A stretch of 32,705 bases of DNA. Source: Nanohaloarchaea archaeon B1-Br10_U2g19 (GTDB taxonomy: Archaea > Nanohalarchaeota > Nanosalinia > Nanosalinales > Nanosalinaceae). The position numbers were made by a program, and so were the translations under genes. Under the pieces are notes generated by a model. That model was not told the DNA's origin and made no database searches. It saw nothing but the letters and a program-made list of their open reading frames with translations. Numbering within the stretch: position 1 is the stretch's first letter; each line of letters opens with the position of its first letter. Shown piece after piece: positions 7,515-15,278 of the stretch. The DNA lies in the NCBI GenBank assembly GCA_001563905.1, contig LKMO01000007.1, positions 1-32,705 of the forward strand, read 5' to 3'.

Positions 7515-7772
7515 TTACTCCTCAATTGCCTCTTTAGCTGCTTCAAGTTCTTCTGTCTCAACCTGTAAAGCTTTTTTCAGCATGTTTTCTGCTCCTGTGT
7601 CTGGCTTGTATGCTCCTCCTGCAAACTTTTTACCAGTCTCTTTGTCTTTCCATACTCCTGGGGCTACTCTTTCGTATCTCTTATCTCTTGACTCTGCTTC
7701 GTCAACGTTTTCTCTAATTTTTCTACCGTATCTTGATCCGAAACGTTTGGAGGACTTGTTTTTTCTGCTCAT
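7515..7772 (-). CDS. rpl37ae: Large ribosomal subunit protein L37Ae (eL43), cysteine-free form
   Basis: An 85-residue eL43/L37Ae, a protein of the large ribosomal subunit. The family is clear from the basic start (SSKRFGSRYGRKIRENV) and from GVWKDKETGKKFAGGAYKPDT. The zinc ribbon is lost. Where the family normally has CPxCG and a second CxxC, this protein has KRYERVAPGVW with a deletion of several residues and then KDKETG. There is not one cysteine in the whole protein. The C-terminal tail is acidic and helical. The start ATG at 7772 follows GGTGA by 9 bases. It stands between rrp42 and rpoP, the normal place. It is probably functional, since the surrounding frame and core are well kept. Confidence 0.88.
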   Translation of the reverse strand: MSRKNKSSKRFGSRYGRKIRENVDEAESRDKRYERVAPGVWKDKETGKKFAGGAYKPDTGAENMLKKALQVETEELEAAKEAIEE

Positions 7773-7816
7773 TGAATTGGTTCACCTAATAAAGTAAAAG
7801 ATAGAAGGTAAGTTTT

Positions 7817-8608
7817 TTATTCTCCAGCCGCTTCCTGGAGAATAGTTCTTAACTTCTGGGTTTTCTCTTCGGACTCGTGGACGATATCCATTACTTCTTC
7901 GTGTGTTAATGGTTCTGTCTCTCCTTTCTGCATTGCTACCACGTTTCCGTGTTCGTTGAGTGAGACTGTTAGTCTTGCGTCACGTGCGTCTTCTTCCTCG
8001 CTTGTCAGATCCCATACTGTTTCACCATTGATCTTGCTGGCTGTTACTGTTACAGGGTTTTCCTGTAATGGGATATCACGGTCTTTCTCTCCTCTCTGAA
8101 GTGTTCCTGTCTCTTCATCGTATACAGGTAGGTATCCTGTCTTGATTGCTGCCATTGCTCCTAATGAGGATGCATCGATCAGGTTTCCATCGTCGTTTAA
8201 GACGTGTACGTCAAGGAAAAGTGTTAACACTTTTTCTCCTGGTTCGATACATAGTTCTTCAAGATCTACTGCTTCACTTTCTCTGATTCCTCTGTCTACT
8301 ACTCTTGCAAGCTCTACACCGTCTTCTTGTGGCGGTCCTGACTCGTATTCTCTGGATGCCATAGGTGCTAGCTCTGCGTTTGTAACGATTGTTCCTTCGT
8401 TAGGACGGTCTGGGAACGGTTCTTCTGCTCCAACTTTTAGACCGACTACTACTTGTGTGTCTCCGATTGTTACTTTTGCTGAGCCTTCTGCTGTCTCGTT
8501 GATGTAGTCTGCTTCGACTTCTATATCTCTGAACTCGTCGAGATCTCTATCGTCTAAACGGTCTTGGTCTTTGACCATTTTCCGGATTGTTTCTTGGTTT
8601 AGTTTCAT
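7817..8608 (-). CDS. rrp42: Exosome complex subunit Rrp42
   Basis: A 263-residue RNase PH-fold subunit, the non-catalytic partner of Rrp41 in the archaeal exosome ring. Features include the N-terminal helix (QETIRKMV), DIEVEADYINETAEGSAKVTIGDTQVVVGLKV, the RGIRESEAVDLEELCIEPG region, and DVHVLNDDGNLIDASSLGAMAA. It ends with an acidic C-terminal helix. Rrp42 has no phosphorolytic site of its own but contributes RNA-binding residues at the interface with Rrp41. GGTGA stands 9 bases before the ATG, and two bases separate it from the rrp41 stop, so the two are co-translated. Confidence 0.95.
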   Translation of the reverse strand: MKLNQETIRKMVKDQDRLDDRDLDEFRDIEVEADYINETAEGSAKVTIGDTQVVVGLKVGAEEPFPDRPNEGTIVTNAELAPMASREYESGPPQEDGVELARVVDRGIRESEAVDLEELCIEPGEKVLTLFLDVHVLNDDGNLIDASSLGAMAAIKTGYLPVYDEETGTLQRGEKDRDIPLQENPVTVTASKINGETVWDLTSEEEDARDARLTVSLNEHGNVVAMQKGETEPLTHEEVMDIVHESEEKTQKLRTILQEAAGE

Positions 8609-8610
8609 TT

Positions 8611-9339
8611 TTAGTATTCACCTCTGATTTCTTCGTATTTTTGTACAAGTGCTTTTCTCTGTTGTTCGAATAGCTGGTTGCAGCCGTCTCTTGCGAGCTC
8701 TAGGCTTTCATCAAGCATTTCTGGAGTAATGTCTCCGTCCATCTGTAGAAGTGTGATTTCGTCGCCTCCGTTGATTGTTGCGATCGGGATGTCTGCGTTT
8801 CCTTCTTTGTCTTCTACTCCGTTGACATCTAGTACTACTTTGTCTTCTACGACTCCTGCTGCTGTTGCACTTACCATTCCTTTCATTGGGATTCCTGCGT
8901 CTGCTAGTGCTAGTGCTGCTGCGTTGATTCCTGTTACTCTTGTTCCTCCGTCGGATTCAACTATCTCCATTGAGATATCGATTCCGGCTTTTGGAAAGTT
9001 TTCAAGCTCTACTACAGGTTCTAGTGCTTTTCTTGCTACTAAACCGATTTCTTTTGCTCTCCGGTTTGGTCCTGGCCTCATTCTGTCGTCGACTGAGAAC
9101 GGCGCCATGTTGTAACGCATCTTGATTACTGCACGGTCTGGTTCTTGTAGATGTCTTGGGTGTAGTTTCTGTGGTCCGAATACGGATGCTACTACTCTTG
9201 TATTTCCTGTTTCTACCATTGCTGATCCGTCGGCTTCTTCCAGTACTCCTACTTCCATTTTGGTTTCTCTTAGTTCGTTTGGTTTTCTTCCGTCTACTCT
9301 TTTTCCGTCTTCGTCGAAAAATTCTACGTCTTCTGGCAT
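8611..9339 (-). CDS. rrp41: Exosome complex catalytic subunit Rrp41
   Basis: A 242-residue RNase PH-type 3'-5' phosphorolytic exoribonuclease, the active subunit of the exosome hexamer. It has the typical start GKRVDGRKPNELR, the phosphate-binding region (RRAKEIGLVARKALEPVV), ESDGGTRVTGINAAALALADAGIPM, and the catalytic acidic segment NADIPIATINGGDEITLLQMDG. All family landmarks are present and the length is normal. An AGTGA-type binding site lies ahead of the ATG. It sits three bases after rrp4 in the operon. Confidence 0.96.
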   Translation of the reverse strand: MPEDVEFFDEDGKRVDGRKPNELRETKMEVGVLEEADGSAMVETGNTRVVASVFGPQKLHPRHLQEPDRAVIKMRYNMAPFSVDDRMRPGPNRRAKEIGLVARKALEPVVELENFPKAGIDISMEIVESDGGTRVTGINAAALALADAGIPMKGMVSATAAGVVEDKVVLDVNGVEDKEGNADIPIATINGGDEITLLQMDGDITPEMLDESLELARDGCNQLFEQQRKALVQKYEEIRGEY

Positions 9340-9342
9340 TTT

Positions 9343-10032
9343 TTATTCACTCCTCTCTAGCTGTTCATCCAGCCATTCTCCGATTTTGTCGGTTAGTCCG
9401 TCTACGTGAGCTTCTCTTTCTACTTTCTTGACTGCTTTTGCAGCTAGGTTTGCTTTGTCTCCGTGGATCCAGACTCTTCCGTTCTGTCCTACAATTACTT
9501 TGCTGCCGGTTTTCTTTTTGATCTGTTTAACCATTGTTCCTTTTTTACCGATTACTCTTGGTACTTTGCTTGGAGAGATCTCTATTACTCTTCCTCCTTT
9601 CAGTTTTCTGCATCTTCTGTCTTCCATTGATAGGTTGACGTCCATTCCTTCGGTTACGCTTGATACTTCTACTACGATTGCGTCCCCGACATCGAAGTAG
9701 TCTGTTAGATCGTCTTCCTCTAGGTCAATATATTCGTCTACAGCGGTATCGATCTTCATCATACCTTCGTAAGCAGAGTTAAGGTCTGCTCTCCAGTTCG
9801 AATATCCTACGCTTGAGATCTCTGCGATTATTATATCGCCTTCACTCGGTACGTATCTTCCGGACATTGGAACAACTCTTACTGAGTTACGGCCGTATTC
9901 AACTACGCCTACGTATTTAGAAATGATTTTATCGTTTTCTTCGTATACACCGGAGTTAGGATACAGTTCGTCTCCTTCAAAAACGGTTTCTCCGGGTGTA
10001 ACTAAGTCTTTTTCTTCTTTAACTCTTGACAT
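9343..10032 (-). CDS. rrp4: Exosome RNA-binding cap subunit Rrp4
   Basis: A 229-residue cap protein of the archaeal exosome that guides RNA into the Rrp41/Rrp42 ring. It contains the N-terminal domain (DLVTPGETVFEG), an S1 domain (GDIIIAEISSVGYSNWRADLNS) and a C-terminal KH domain with PRVIGKKGTMVKQIKKKTG and VGQNGRVWIHG. The GKKG loop is intact. Helices after the KH domain end in an acidic tail. GGTG precedes the ATG, and a TATA sequence at 10091-10102 indicates that this is the first gene of a transcript running to UPF0147. Confidence 0.95.
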   Translation of the reverse strand: MSRVKEEKDLVTPGETVFEGDELYPNSGVYEENDKIISKYVGVVEYGRNSVRVVPMSGRYVPSEGDIIIAEISSVGYSNWRADLNSAYEGMMKIDTAVDEYIDLEEDDLTDYFDVGDAIVVEVSSVTEGMDVNLSMEDRRCRKLKGGRVIEISPSKVPRVIGKKGTMVKQIKKKTGSKVIVGQNGRVWIHGDKANLAAKAVKKVEREAHVDGLTDKIGEWLDEQLERSE

Positions 10033-10090
10033 ATAATTTTACACCTTATAATTCAGTTCTTTCTTTTCTTCACAAAAAGTGAAATCTGTT

Positions 10091-10102
10091 TTATAATTTA
10101 TA
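10091..10102 (-). promoter_or_regulatory. TATA box of the rrp4-UPF0147 operon
   Basis: TATAAATTATAA on the minus strand, about 60 bases before the rrp4 ATG. The expected transcription start is near 10070, leaving a leader of roughly 38 bases with an AGGTG binding site. It splits the superoperon into at least two transcripts. Confidence 0.55.
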
Positions 10103-10172
10103 CGGCGTGACGAACTCTTTTATACTATTTGAAACTTACGGTGGAAGAAAGCGCAAAAACCGGTCTCCGGCC

Positions 10173-10208
10173 AATAAAAAATTCCAAGAAGAAAAAAAGA
10201 AGTCTTCT
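10173..10208 (-). terminator. Poly-U terminator after SBDS
   Basis: Downstream of the SBDS stop the minus-strand RNA has a small AGAAG/CTTCT inverted repeat, then TTTTTTT, then another run of six T. Nothing else is coded in the 215-base gap between SBDS and rrp4 apart from the rrp4 promoter. Confidence 0.45.
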
Positions 10209-10247
10209 GAGAATAAGAGGAGAGTAATCTATAGAATCTAGGTAAGG

Positions 10248-10934
10248 TTAGACTTCCTTCATCTCTGTCTTCCCAGAAGTCATATCCTGTAGCTCGTCCA
10301 TCAGCTCGGATAGAACTCCTGCAGGAAGTGTTACACGCGCCATGAAGTACTCGTTACCCCACTGCTCATCCTTAATATCTGCTACCTGTTGAAGCTTGTC
10401 GTATGCTTTTCCAGCCTGGTCAACAGGAATCTTTATCGCAACAGTTTTTTCATCCAGAGAGATTGGTATTATCGGCCTTAGAACATCGATAGCATCGTCA
10501 AACTCTTCCTCTAGGTCGGCCATTGCATCTATATGGAAACCTGCTTCCTCCAATGCGTTCTCCACTCTCTGAGGCGGGTGAGGATTACCGGTTTTAGGGT
10601 CCTGTGCTCTACGAGCAATCATACTTACTAGCTGTTTCCATTTGTCTTTACGCATCTCAGCCTTCTGATCGGTAGTTAGCTGCATATCTCCTTTGTCAAA
10701 GATCTCTTCGGCAGCCTCCATAACTTGTTTGGTTCCGAACTCTTCCTCTAGTTCGTCTACCGAAGCTCTTTCACCTTCTCCGGCGTCAACAAAAACTTCC
10801 TGTACGAACAGAAGCCTCTGTATATCATGGTCTTTGCCTTCAAGCTTAGCCTCTTTCGCTAGATCTGGTTCGACCAAGATTTCAAAGGTTTTATCTCCTT
10901 TATAACGTACAGTTATTGCATCGGAAGTATCCAT
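10248..10934 (-). CDS. sdo1: Ribosome maturation protein SBDS (Sdo1)
   Basis: A 228-residue SBDS homologue, the factor that releases the anti-association factor aIF6/eIF6 from the 60S-like subunit during ribosome maturation. The three domains follow in order: the FYSH domain (about 1-87, including EILVEPDLAKEAKLEGKDHD and LLFVQEVFVDAGEGERAS), the helical middle domain with ARRAQDPKTGNPHPPQRVENAL (about 110-140), and the ferredoxin-like C-terminal domain (IIPISLDEKTVAIKIPVDQAG). A Met-rich acidic tail follows. A TTTAACTAT box 26 bases before the ATG suggests a leaderless message. It lies between psmA and rrp4, the usual archaeal position. Confidence 0.95.
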   Translation of the reverse strand: MDTSDAITVRYKGDKTFEILVEPDLAKEAKLEGKDHDIQRLLFVQEVFVDAGEGERASVDELEEEFGTKQVMEAAEEIFDKGDMQLTTDQKAEMRKDKWKQLVSMIARRAQDPKTGNPHPPQRVENALEEAGFHIDAMADLEEEFDDAIDVLRPIIPISLDEKTVAIKIPVDQAGKAYDKLQQVADIKDEQWGNEYFMARVTLPAGVLSELMDELQDMTSGKTEMKEV

Positions 10935-11061
10935 ATACTCTTTCTACGTTACGAATAGTTAAACAAGTTTTTCTTCTATCTACAGTAGACTACAATCTTC
11001 CAACAAATTATATCTGATTTAGTTAGAGAAAAAAGTGAGAGATATGTAGGAACGGAGTAAG

Positions 11062-11769
11062 TTATACTCCTAGTCCTCTATCTTCAAGCTCTTCAGGCTC
11101 AACTCTCTGGTAGTTGTCCTCAAGATCTACTACGGCAAGCTCAACGTTCTCGGTCTCTAAATCATCGTTACCTTCTTTCAGTGCGTTGATAGCCATTTCG
11201 ATAGCTTCTTCTTCAGTCAAGTCTTCTTCCCAGTTCTCTTCAAGATACTCTGTAGCATCGTCGCCTTCTCTTCCGATGGCTACTGCTTCCCACTGGTTGA
11301 GTGTTCCTGAAGGATCTGTCTGGTAAACCTTAGGATTACCGTCTTTAACTCCTCCGGAGATTGTGGATACTCCGTAAGGACGTACTCCTCCGTACTGAGT
11401 GAACTGCTGACACCGGTCAGCAAGGAAAGTCGCTAATACAGGGGTAGGGATCTCTTCATCATAGGTCATCAAGTATCTCTGTGCCTCCTGTCTTGTCTCA
11501 TCCACTAGTGTTCGTCCATCCGCTACTAAACCGGATGTAACGATTCCGATATGGTCGTCGACTTTGAAAACTTTCTCAGGGTTTCTGACCTTTAACTCTT
11601 GGTTGCTTCGTGTTGCGGCAAGAACAGCGCCTTCTTCGTATACAAGGCCTAGAGCTGTAGCTCCTTTTTTAACTGCTTCTTTTGCGTATTCGACCTGGAA
11701 AAGTCTTCCGTCAGGAGAGAAAATAGTTTTTCCACGGTCGTACTGTGCCTTTTGGTTCGTCATCTGCAT
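11062..11769 (-). CDS. psmA: 20S proteasome alpha subunit
   Basis: A 235-residue alpha subunit that forms the outer, gating rings of the 20S proteasome. The N-terminal gate and signature are clear: QYDRGKTIFSPDGRLFQVEY, then AKEAVKKGATALG. The body has VTSGLVADGRTLVDETRQEAQ and FLADRCQQFTQYGGVRPYGVS. The Arg-Pro-Tyr-Gly-Val core and the DPSGT turn are conserved. The C-terminal third is extremely acidic, in line with a salt-in cytoplasm. GGTGAT is upstream of the ATG and a TTAATAAAT TATA-like stretch is near 11818-11831. The catalytic partner psmB is about 8 kb away rather than adjacent. Confidence 0.95.
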   Translation of the reverse strand: MQMTNQKAQYDRGKTIFSPDGRLFQVEYAKEAVKKGATALGLVYEEGAVLAATRSNQELKVRNPEKVFKVDDHIGIVTSGLVADGRTLVDETRQEAQRYLMTYDEEIPTPVLATFLADRCQQFTQYGGVRPYGVSTISGGVKDGNPKVYQTDPSGTLNQWEAVAIGREGDDATEYLEENWEEDLTEEEAIEMAINALKEGNDDLETENVELAVVDLEDNYQRVEPEELEDRGLGV

Positions 11770-11892
11770 AATTTAAATATCACCTAGAAACTTGTTATAA
11801 GACTGTATTTCTGTAGAAGATTTATTAACCTAGTTGTTAAAGCTTGGTAAGACAGGAAAAATCTTTAACTCAGGCTGTAAAAACCTTATACA

Positions 11893-12231
11893 ATGGTTTT
11901 AGGCCGTTGGAGAGAACTAGTTTTGGAACAGAAGATCTTCACACTTCTTACTGTAACGTTTTTACTGATTACTACTGCTTTCTCGGCCTACCACTACTTT
12001 CCTGTAGGAGTAGATGAATGTGGAAGCGACTGCCAGACCTGGTTAACACCGGTGAATCCTTCACCAGACGCATGTACAACGGTATGCGTTGAAAAACCGG
12101 AGCCGCATCCATTATATCTTCCATCACTCTATTTAAGTGTTTTAACCGGTTTAACAACGGTCTTCTATACTGTTTTACTTGTTAAGACAAAAGTTCTGGA
12201 CAGGAAACTGGAAGGTTCAAACCGTCTTTAA
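11893..12231 (+). CDS. Two-TM membrane protein with a four-cysteine outer loop
   Basis: A 112-residue protein with two hydrophobic helices (about 18-33 and 83-98) and a roughly 45-residue loop between them. The loop carries four cysteines as DECGSDC and DACTTVC (two C-x-x-x-C pairs) among Pro residues. The basic C-terminal tail suggests that both ends face the cytoplasm and the loop faces outside, where the cysteines could form two disulfides or bind a metal. A TTTAA box about 26 bases before the ATG makes it probably leaderless. No family is recognised. It is not obviously linked to psmA, which is divergent. Confidence 0.6.
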   Translation: MVLGRWRELVLEQKIFTLLTVTFLLITTAFSAYHYFPVGVDECGSDCQTWLTPVNPSPDACTTVCVEKPEPHPLYLPSLYLSVLTGLTTVFYTVLLVKTKVLDRKLEGSNRL

Positions 12232-12333
12232 ACCGTGGGAAGAGAAAGCCTTTTTTAGATTACACCCTTAAAACAGATATTACAGTAGGATGAAAACCGG
12301 AAACCGGTCGACTACGTAAAAAATATTTCCCTT

Positions 12334-12463
12334 GGTCCACTAGCTCAGGGGTTAGAGCACCGTCCTTATACGGACCTCACACAGAAAAAACTGGCCTCAT
12401 TAGGAGGATTGTGTGTTGCCTTAAGTTAGGCGGCGGTCCCGGGTTCGAATCCCGGGTGGACCA
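12334..12463 (+). tRNA. tRNA-Ile(UAU) with a 57-base intron
   Basis: The mature halves fold into a full cloverleaf: acceptor GGTCCAC with GTGGACC, D-stem GCTC/GAGC, anticodon stem CCGTC/GGCGG, T-stem CCGGG/CCCGG with loop TTCGAAT, and discriminator A. The anticodon loop reads C-T-TAT-A before the intron (12371-12427), which is at the canonical 37/38 position. The junction gives a bulge-helix-bulge: bases 32-35 (CTTA) pair exactly with TAAG near the intron's end, leaving 3-base bulges that hold both cut sites. The intron also has a CACACA/TGTGTG stem. The anticodon UAU reads AUA, whereas most archaea use tRNA-Ile(CAU) with agmatidine. CCA is not encoded. Confidence 0.9.
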
Positions 12464-12559
12464 TCGCATAAAGCGTTATTTGGTTTTTCTTGATAGGGAG
12501 AAATTCTCGGTTTCAGGTTAAAAATAACTTTTTAACACTACTAAGTTCAAATTCTTTCT

Positions 12560-13003
12560 GTGAGAAAACTTTCGGATTTTTACGGTTCCAAGCCAGTACT
12601 GCTTAATCTTGTTGCTGTATCGGGAGTTCTTGGATTAGGACACCATATAGATCATATCATTAGAGGTAACCATGTTGGATGGCCTGTTATACCGGAAGTT
12701 ACGGCTTTCACGTACTCTCTGTTTATCTATCCGCTTATCTTGGTAGGTCTTTATTTCGAGTACAGGGACCGTGATACTTCGGTTTACTGGCCTCTGGTAC
12801 TGTTCCCTATCTTTGCTCTTGTCGCGGTCACTCATTTTGGTCCTTGGGCACTTGAACCTCCATCCCATGTTATTGAGCCTTACAGTTCATTTTACATAGG
12901 AGTCCTTGCTTTCGTATGGCTGTTAGCGTTAACCGTTTCTCTAGCTTTTACGCTAATCCGGTCTATAACCGTTTTTCTGGAGCGCAAACAGTTTTCGGAA
13001 TGA
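12560..13003 (+). CDS. Four-TM membrane protein, function unknown
   Basis: A 147-residue integral membrane protein with about four transmembrane helices (roughly 14-30, 47-67, 75-93, 108-133). Between the first two is a polar HHIDHIIRGNHVGWP segment with four histidines and an aspartate, which could bind a metal. The GTG start at 12560 lies about 26 bases past a CTTTTTAAC box, so the message is probably leaderless. The C-terminus is charged. Membrane proteins with a GHHIDH-type start occur in halophiles, but I cannot name the family. It follows the tRNA gene and stands alone. Confidence 0.65.
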   Translation: MRKLSDFYGSKPVLLNLVAVSGVLGLGHHIDHIIRGNHVGWPVIPEVTAFTYSLFIYPLILVGLYFEYRDRDTSVYWPLVLFPIFALVAVTHFGPWALEPPSHVIEPYSSFYIGVLAFVWLLALTVSLAFTLIRSITVFLERKQFSE

Positions 13004-13125
13004 AATTATGGTTGTCTTAGAGATTGATACGGGGAACTAGATTTCTGTCTCCTTCAAATTCTCTTTAACATCTTTGGAGGGTATATTGTGGTCGTACATA
13101 GTTTAGGATTAATACTTCCAAATCT

Positions 13126-13512
13126 ATGTTGGAAGGTATGAAAGATAACAGCATTGGACTGTCAAAGCCGGAGCTCCACAGAAATCCAGAAACTGTTTAT
13201 AAAGGCCTTGACCATGGATCATACTTTGATAATGAGATACGTGTCAACGGAGAGTATTTAGAGTCTCGTACGGATTTAGAGGTGGTTACATCTCCTAAAG
13301 GCTTTATATGGGGTTACGGGGGTTCGGGACCTTATGTTACTTCTCTTTCGCTGCTTGCTGATGCCTATGGCAGTGATGAAATAGCACGGGAGTACGCGAT
13401 GGCTTTTAAGAATGAATACGTATGGCCAGAATTGGAGATGGGTGAAAACTTTGAGGTCACGGCCGAATATATCGACAACGTAGTTGAGAGTATCTATGAA
13501 AGCTGGATCTGA
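13126..13512 (+). CDS. DUF6166-like small protein
   Basis: A 128-residue soluble protein. The central motif GFIWGYGGSGPYVTSLSLLA followed by DAYG(x)nEIAREYAMAFKNEYV closely resembles DUF6166 proteins, as I remember them, which carry W-G-Y-G-G-S-G-P plus an alpha-helical ALALL...D...A...Y..FK..V stretch. Those proteins are common on plasmids, phages and in haloarchaea, and their function is unknown. The start could also be the ATG at 13138, four codons later. It is flanked by unrelated genes, so nothing about its role follows from context. It may be an acquired gene, although base use looks like its neighbours. Confidence 0.6.
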   Translation: MLEGMKDNSIGLSKPELHRNPETVYKGLDHGSYFDNEIRVNGEYLESRTDLEVVTSPKGFIWGYGGSGPYVTSLSLLADAYGSDEIAREYAMAFKNEYVWPELEMGENFEVTAEYIDNVVESIYESWI

Positions 13513-13585
13513 AGTAATCTATCTTTCCTTCAATAAACTTCTGTCTGTTTCAATATTGTCTCTATCTAATTCTAGAGAAGATATA

Positions 13586-15274
13586 TCATATATTTTTCTT
13601 TATCTTCTCCGCTAGTTTGGGTCCTATACCTTCAATATCTGTAAGTTCTTCTTTACTTAGTTCTCTGAGCTCTGATAAACTATATTCTTCCATCAGTTCT
13701 TTTCTTTTTTCCTCTCCTATACCTTCGATTTCCTCAAGTACTGACTCTATTTTGTCTCTACGAGAGCTATGGTAGTTTACTGCAAAACGGTGTGATTCAT
13801 CTCTGGCAGCTGATAAAACAGTTTTAACATCTTCAGGTATCTCCGGATTTTTATGTAAACCAAGTATATCATCATCAGGTTTTACTATTGCAAAAACTGG
13901 TTTTGACCAGCCAGTTTCTCTCATCGCTCGGGCTGCAGCATTTAACTGTCCTCTACCACCGTCTATCAAAATCAGATCAGGTTCTTTACGTTTATCACGG
14001 CCTTCTATAGATCTTTTCGCACGCCATTTTAACAGTTCATACATGTTGTCGTAGTCATCGTTTTTCTCAACCAGTTTTTTCCGTCTATAATCTTTTTTCA
14101 GCGGTTTATCGTCTTCAAAGACAATATTTGATCCTACAACTTTTTTCCCGCCTGTATGACTTACATCAAAACATTCAATCCGGTTTATCTCCAGTCCAAG
14201 TATCTCCTCGAGTTTTTCCATCTTTGAGTTCTCTGTTTTCTCAGAGGTTTTTTCTGCAGATTCGAGTAATATACGGTCTCGTCCGTGTTCTGGTTCTCCA
14301 AAACTTACGCCTTCATCTTCCAACCAGCTTCTTATATCCGGGTCTTCGATCTCTACTTGAGTTGTAATCTGTTCGGGAAGATTATCTGTTGCATAAAACT
14401 GTTTTACAAAAGCTTCTAAGGCTTCTAAACGGCTTTCAGCCTGTTCGTTAAGCCTGTAAAATCTTTTATCTTTTATACTGTTTTTCTCAACAACTACAAG
14501 CCCTATTCTATCAAGTTTAGGGTTTACAGCTAGGACATGTTTTACACCTGTATCACGGATTTTCTTGTTGCCTCGAAGGTTCTTAAGATCATCTATATAG
14601 TCTCTGAGTGTTCCTGCACGTTCGAAACGTTTTTCTTCTGAGGCCTTAGACATTTTTTGTTCTATCTCTTCTAGAAGGTTAGAAGAGCTGTCTTGGAAAA
14701 ACTGTTTAGTCTTTTCTACTTTCTCTCTGTACTCTTTTTCACTTATTTTCCCTACACAAGGTGCAGAACAGATACCCATCTGGTAGTCTAGACATGGGCG
14801 GTCTCTTCCTGAAAACTTTCTATCAGAACAGCCACGAACACCGTATATATCACGTACGGCTTTTATAGCGTTTTCAACCCGTCTCATCTCAGTGAACGGC
14901 CCGAATACTGTAGAGTCCTCATTTGGATCTCTTGTAGCATTTATACCGGGAAACTTGTGAGAAGTTATCTCGATTACAGGATAGCTTTTACCATCTTTTA
15001 ACCGTATATTGTATTTTGGCTGGTATTTTTTGATCAAGTTAGCTTCCAACAGCAATGCTTCTTTCTCATCCTGTGTTGTTCGATGGTCAAGTCTGTCTGC
15101 TTTTTCCACCATCTTCTCTATCTGAACAGTCCGTGGATCTGTATAAGAACGAAGCCGATCTCTTATATCAACAGCTTTACCTACATAAAGCGGTACCTCT
15201 TCTTTACGGAAAATATATACTCCGGGTTCCGCAGGTTTCTCTTTTAACTTTGATCTAAGCTCGTTTTTTTCCAT
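13586..15274 (-). CDS. uvrC: Excinuclease ABC subunit C
   Basis: A 562-residue UvrC, the dual-incision nuclease of bacterial-type nucleotide excision repair. The N-terminal GIY-YIG domain (GVYIF at 18-22, LYVGKAVDIRDRLRSY) makes the 3' cut. A cysteine cluster follows (GCSDRKF, PCLDYQMGICSAPC), then a UVR motif (SKASEEKRFERAGTLRDYI) that contacts UvrB. The C-terminal RNase H-like domain (CFDVSHTGGKKVVGS, DLILIDGGRGQLNAA) makes the 5' cut, and helix-hairpin-helix repeats (EGIGEEKRKEL, EGIGPKLAEKI) end the protein. The length is slightly short but no domain is missing. The start ATG is four bases after the uvrA stop, so the two form an operon. Confidence 0.96.
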   Translation of the reverse strand: MEKNELRSKLKEKPAEPGVYIFRKEEVPLYVGKAVDIRDRLRSYTDPRTVQIEKMVEKADRLDHRTTQDEKEALLLEANLIKKYQPKYNIRLKDGKSYPVIEITSHKFPGINATRDPNEDSTVFGPFTEMRRVENAIKAVRDIYGVRGCSDRKFSGRDRPCLDYQMGICSAPCVGKISEKEYREKVEKTKQFFQDSSSNLLEEIEQKMSKASEEKRFERAGTLRDYIDDLKNLRGNKKIRDTGVKHVLAVNPKLDRIGLVVVEKNSIKDKRFYRLNEQAESRLEALEAFVKQFYATDNLPEQITTQVEIEDPDIRSWLEDEGVSFGEPEHGRDRILLESAEKTSEKTENSKMEKLEEILGLEINRIECFDVSHTGGKKVVGSNIVFEDDKPLKKDYRRKKLVEKNDDYDNMYELLKWRAKRSIEGRDKRKEPDLILIDGGRGQLNAAARAMRETGWSKPVFAIVKPDDDILGLHKNPEIPEDVKTVLSAARDESHRFAVNYHSSRRDKIESVLEEIEGIGEEKRKELMEEYSLSELRELSKEELTDIEGIGPKLAEKIKKNI

Positions 15275-15278
15275 TAGT

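Noticed and set aside
7511-7561. Longer RpoP reading frame
   Set aside because: It would overlap L37Ae; the family start and GGAG site support 7510.
8142-9409. Long Ser/Thr/Pro-rich plus-strand frames opposite rrp41 and rrp42
   Set aside because: These are antisense frames produced by the codon bias of the exosome genes; no binding site or family.
12371-12427. tRNA intron as a box C/D guide RNA
   Set aside because: It has no proper C and D boxes; only a simple stem is present.
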